Of a stretch of 64,000 nt of DNA, positions 62,029-64,000 are shown piece after piece. The stretch's first letter is position 1; each line of letters opens with the position of its first letter. The notes below the pieces were generated by a model. That model did no database searches, was not told the origin of the DNA, and saw only the letters and a program-made list of their open reading frames with translations. Origin of the DNA: Streptomyces sp. SA15. GTDB lineage: Bacteria; Actinomycetota; Actinomycetes; Streptomycetales; Streptomycetaceae. The translations under genes and the position numbers were made by a program. Where the stretch lies: positions 121,399 through 185,398 of the forward strand of contig NZ_NTGE01000211.1 in NCBI RefSeq assembly GCF_002291145.1, read 5' to 3'.

Positions 62029-64000
62029 TTACTCCGCCTGCAGGACCAGCAGCGCCAGGTCGTCCTCCGGCGGCCGTACCCCGAACTCGTGCACCAGTCG
62101 CTTGATGCGCTCCGCGATCAGCTCCGCGTCCAGCCCCGCGCACCCCTCCAGCGCCGCCGCGAGCCCGTCCTCGTCGTCGAACTGGCGGGATCCGCTGCGT
62201 CGCTCGGTCACCCCGTCCGTCACGCACAGCAGGCTGTCGCCGGACCGCAGCTCGAAGGTCTCGCTGGTGTACGTCGCGTCCTCGATGACCCCGAGGAGGG
62301 TCTGCGGCTGCGCGGCCGTACAGACCTCGCCGCCCGCCCCGAGGAGCAGCGGCAGAGGATGTCCGGCGGAGGCGAGGGTGCACCGCACGCCGCCGTCGAA
62401 GGGGACCAGCTCGCCGTAGAGGAGAGAGAGGAAGCGGGTCTGCGGGCCGTCCCCGGGGCCCGTCGGCCGGCCGCCCGCGGACGCCAGCGCGCGGGCGGCG
62501 GCGTCCGCGGCCTCCGTCGCGTCGTCGAGGAGCAGCTGGTTGAGGCGGTCGAGGACGTCGGCGACGCGGTAACCCTCGCGGGCCAGCAGCCGCAGCCAGG
62601 GCCGCGCGAGGCCGATCACTACGGCGGCCTCGGGTCCCTTGCCCTGGACGTCGCCCACGGCGAAGCACCAGCGGCCGTCGCCGGCCGGGAAGAGGTCGTA
62701 GAAGTCGCCGCTGGGCCCGCCCTTGTCGCACGGCTCGTAGACCAGGGCGCTGCGCATCCCGGGGATCTCGGCGACCGCGCCGGGCAGCAGACCGCGCTGC
62801 AGTACGGCGCTGATGGTGGCCTGCCGCGCGTACTGGCGGGCGGCGCTGATGGCGAGCGCGACCCGGCGGCTGAGGTCCTCCACGAGCCCGGTGATCTCGT
62901 CGGGGAACCGGTCGGGCCCGGACCGTCCGATGACCAGGGTGCCGAGCGGGCGGCCGCCGGCCGTCAGCCGGTAGGCGAGCGCGCAGCCGTGCGTGCCGTG
63001 CGGGCCCAGCGCCTCGCCGGGCCAGGGGAAGCGGGCGGGTCCGGACCGGAACGCGTCGGACGGGTGCGGCGGCTCCTTCTCCAGGGCCCGGCGCAGCTCC
63101 TCGATGCGGTTCTCGCTGCTGTGCCACACCCGGGCGAGCCGCGGCCCGGTACCGCCGGCCCCGTCGGCGGCCCAGCCACCGCGGCCGGTGACCTCGTCCT
63201 CCAGCCACACCGCGCACCAGTCGGCCAGCCGGGGCACGATCAGCTGTCCGGCGAGGGCGGCCACCAGGTTCTCGTCGAGCTGCCCGGCGAGCAGGTCGGA
63301 GGCCTCGGCGAGGAAGGACAGGGCGCCGCGGCCGAGCCAGTCCCGGTCGCGCTCGGCGCGATGCGGGTACCCCCGCTCGGGCGCGGTCGACAGTGGGGGA
63401 GGCTCGGGGGCGAGTATCCCGGCGACGCGCAGCCCGCGCTCGAGGGCGCGCTCCCCGGCGTACGCCTGGATCCCGTCGGCGGCCTCCTTGCCCTCGGCGG
63501 GCAGCCGCGCCCACACGGTCTTGGCGCCGGTGCGGTAGGTGATGCCCCAGGACTCGGCGAGCGCGGCGACGAGCCGCAGGCCGCGCCCGAACTCCGGGGT
63601 GTCGTACGGCGGTTCGGCCGGGCCGTCGCGCGGGGCGCGGGAGGGGTGGTGGTCCAGGACCTCGACGACGAGGGCTCCGGTCTCCGGCTCCAGCCGGCAG
63701 TCCAGCTCGACGTCGGTGCCCGCGTGCACGATGGCGTTGGTGACGAGTTCGCTGACCACGAGCAGGGCGTCGTCGGCCAGGCGGTCGGTGAGGTGCTCGG
63801 CGCCGGGCAGGCCGCGTTCGGCCCACTCGGCGAGCGTGGCGCGCAGGAGTGCGCGGGCGGCGCCGGGCGCGAAAGGGCTTCCGGGCAGGGTCGCGTGCGC
63901 CTCGGCGCGAGGGGGTGCGTCGGCGTGTGGTGGCGTATCGGGGTTGCTGTTGCTGCGCTTCGGCGCGTCGGCACGGGCATGCGCCCCGGCGTGCGCGGGC
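62029..64000 (-). CDS. SpoIIE-family serine phosphatase with N-terminal ATPase domain (partial)
   Basis: The open frame continues through the window edge, so the start is missing; about 657 residues are present. The N-terminal part is an RsbW-like anti-sigma kinase domain (LLVVSELVTNAIVHAG ... EFGRGLRLVAALAESWGITY). A GAF-like middle region (about residues 230-380 of the visible part) and a C-terminal PP2C-type SpoIIE phosphatase follow (PCDKGGPSGDFYDLFP, GDVQGKGPEAAVV, TDGVTERR and EDDLALLVL). Such proteins set partner-switching circuits of stress and differentiation sigma factors. Its end lies nine bases from the hemW start, so it may be transcribed with it. Confidence 0.88.
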   Translation of the reverse strand, partial: PAHAGAHARADAPKRSNSNPDTPPHADAPPRAEAHATLPGSPFAPGAARALLRATLAEWAERGLPGAEHLTDRLADDALLVVSELVTNAIVHAGTDVELDCRLEPETGALVVEVLDHHPSRAPRDGPAEPPYDTPEFGRGLRLVAALAESWGITYRTGAKTVWARLPAEGKEAADGIQAYAGERALERGLRVAGILAPEPPPLSTAPERGYPHRAERDRDWLGRGALSFLAEASDLLAGQLDENLVAALAGQLIVPRLADWCAVWLEDEVTGRGGWAADGAGGTGPRLARVWHSSENRIEELRRALEKEPPHPSDAFRSGPARFPWPGEALGPHGTHGCALAYRLTAGGRPLGTLVIGRSGPDRFPDEITGLVEDLSRRVALAISAARQYARQATISAVLQRGLLPGAVAEIPGMRSALVYEPCDKGGPSGDFYDLFPAGDGRWCFAVGDVQGKGPEAAVVIGLARPWLRLLAREGYRVADVLDRLNQLLLDDATEAADAAARALASAGGRPTGPGDGPQTRFLSLLYGELVPFDGGVRCTLASAGHPLPLLLGAGGEVCTAAQPQTLLGVIEDATYTSETFELRSGDSLLCVTDGVTERRSGSRQFDDEDGLAAALEGCAGLDAELIAERIKRLVHEFGVRPPEDDLALLVLQAE

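Overview
This is high-GC actinobacterial DNA, most probably from a Streptomyces species. Nearly every third codon position is G or C, GTG starts and ATGA/GTGA gene overlaps are common, and there are DUF397/XRE pairs, a SpoIIE-type phosphatase and the short GC-rich intergenic repeats seen across that genus. The species cannot be read from the window.

The backbone is the conserved actinobacterial block of housekeeping genes, all on the minus strand: hemW (60.8-62.0 kb), hrcA with a CIRCE operator, dnaJ, rsmE, a HIT protein, phoH, ybeY, a CorC-type protein, a cytidine-deaminase-like protein, era, leuA, recO and uppS (0-0.8 kb). Other genes are inserted at many points: tricorn protease, rnz with adenine deaminase, glucarate dehydratase, a PfkB kinase, an extra PII protein, and several accessory islands.

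Region by region. 0-1.6 kb holds uppS and recO. 1.7-6.9 kb is an accessory island: two small genes divergent from an XRE-DUF397 pair, a transposase remnant, a tandem GNAT protein and two small-domain proteins. Two 265-bp inverted repeats bracket its distal part, next to a perfect 25-bp hairpin repeat. 7-10.5 kb has a secreted aminopeptidase-type hydrolase, an AraC regulator, a methyltransferase and a phosphatase. 10.6-18.8 kb is a peptide-class ABC importer operon with a natural permease-ATPase fusion, ending in a DapA-family lyase and facing a secreted sialidase; two 10-bp tandem repeat arrays bracket the binding-protein gene. 18.8-23.9 kb has an MmpL exporter with a two-component system, two candidate operators and a 26-bp tandem array beside a TerB-like gene. 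24-27.5 kb has leuA with a leucine-rich leader peptide, then an M4 protease paired with an emfourin-type inhibitor. 27.6-31.4 kb has a beta-glucosidase, a broken MFS gene, and an epimerase divergent from an MmyB-type regulator.

31.5-39.1 kb is the most interesting part: a tightly coupled three-gene unit consisting of an LCAT-like lipase with a C-terminal beta-rich domain, a 1713-residue caspase-STAND NTPase-repeat protein and a multi-pass membrane protein, ending 12 bp from era. The architecture is that of a sensor-switch-effector conflict (immunity or programmed death) system. The enzyme classes follow from motifs; the biological role is inference.

39-64 kb is mainly housekeeping, ending in a SpoIIE-family phosphatase that runs off the window. 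No rRNA, tRNA or CRISPR array was seen.
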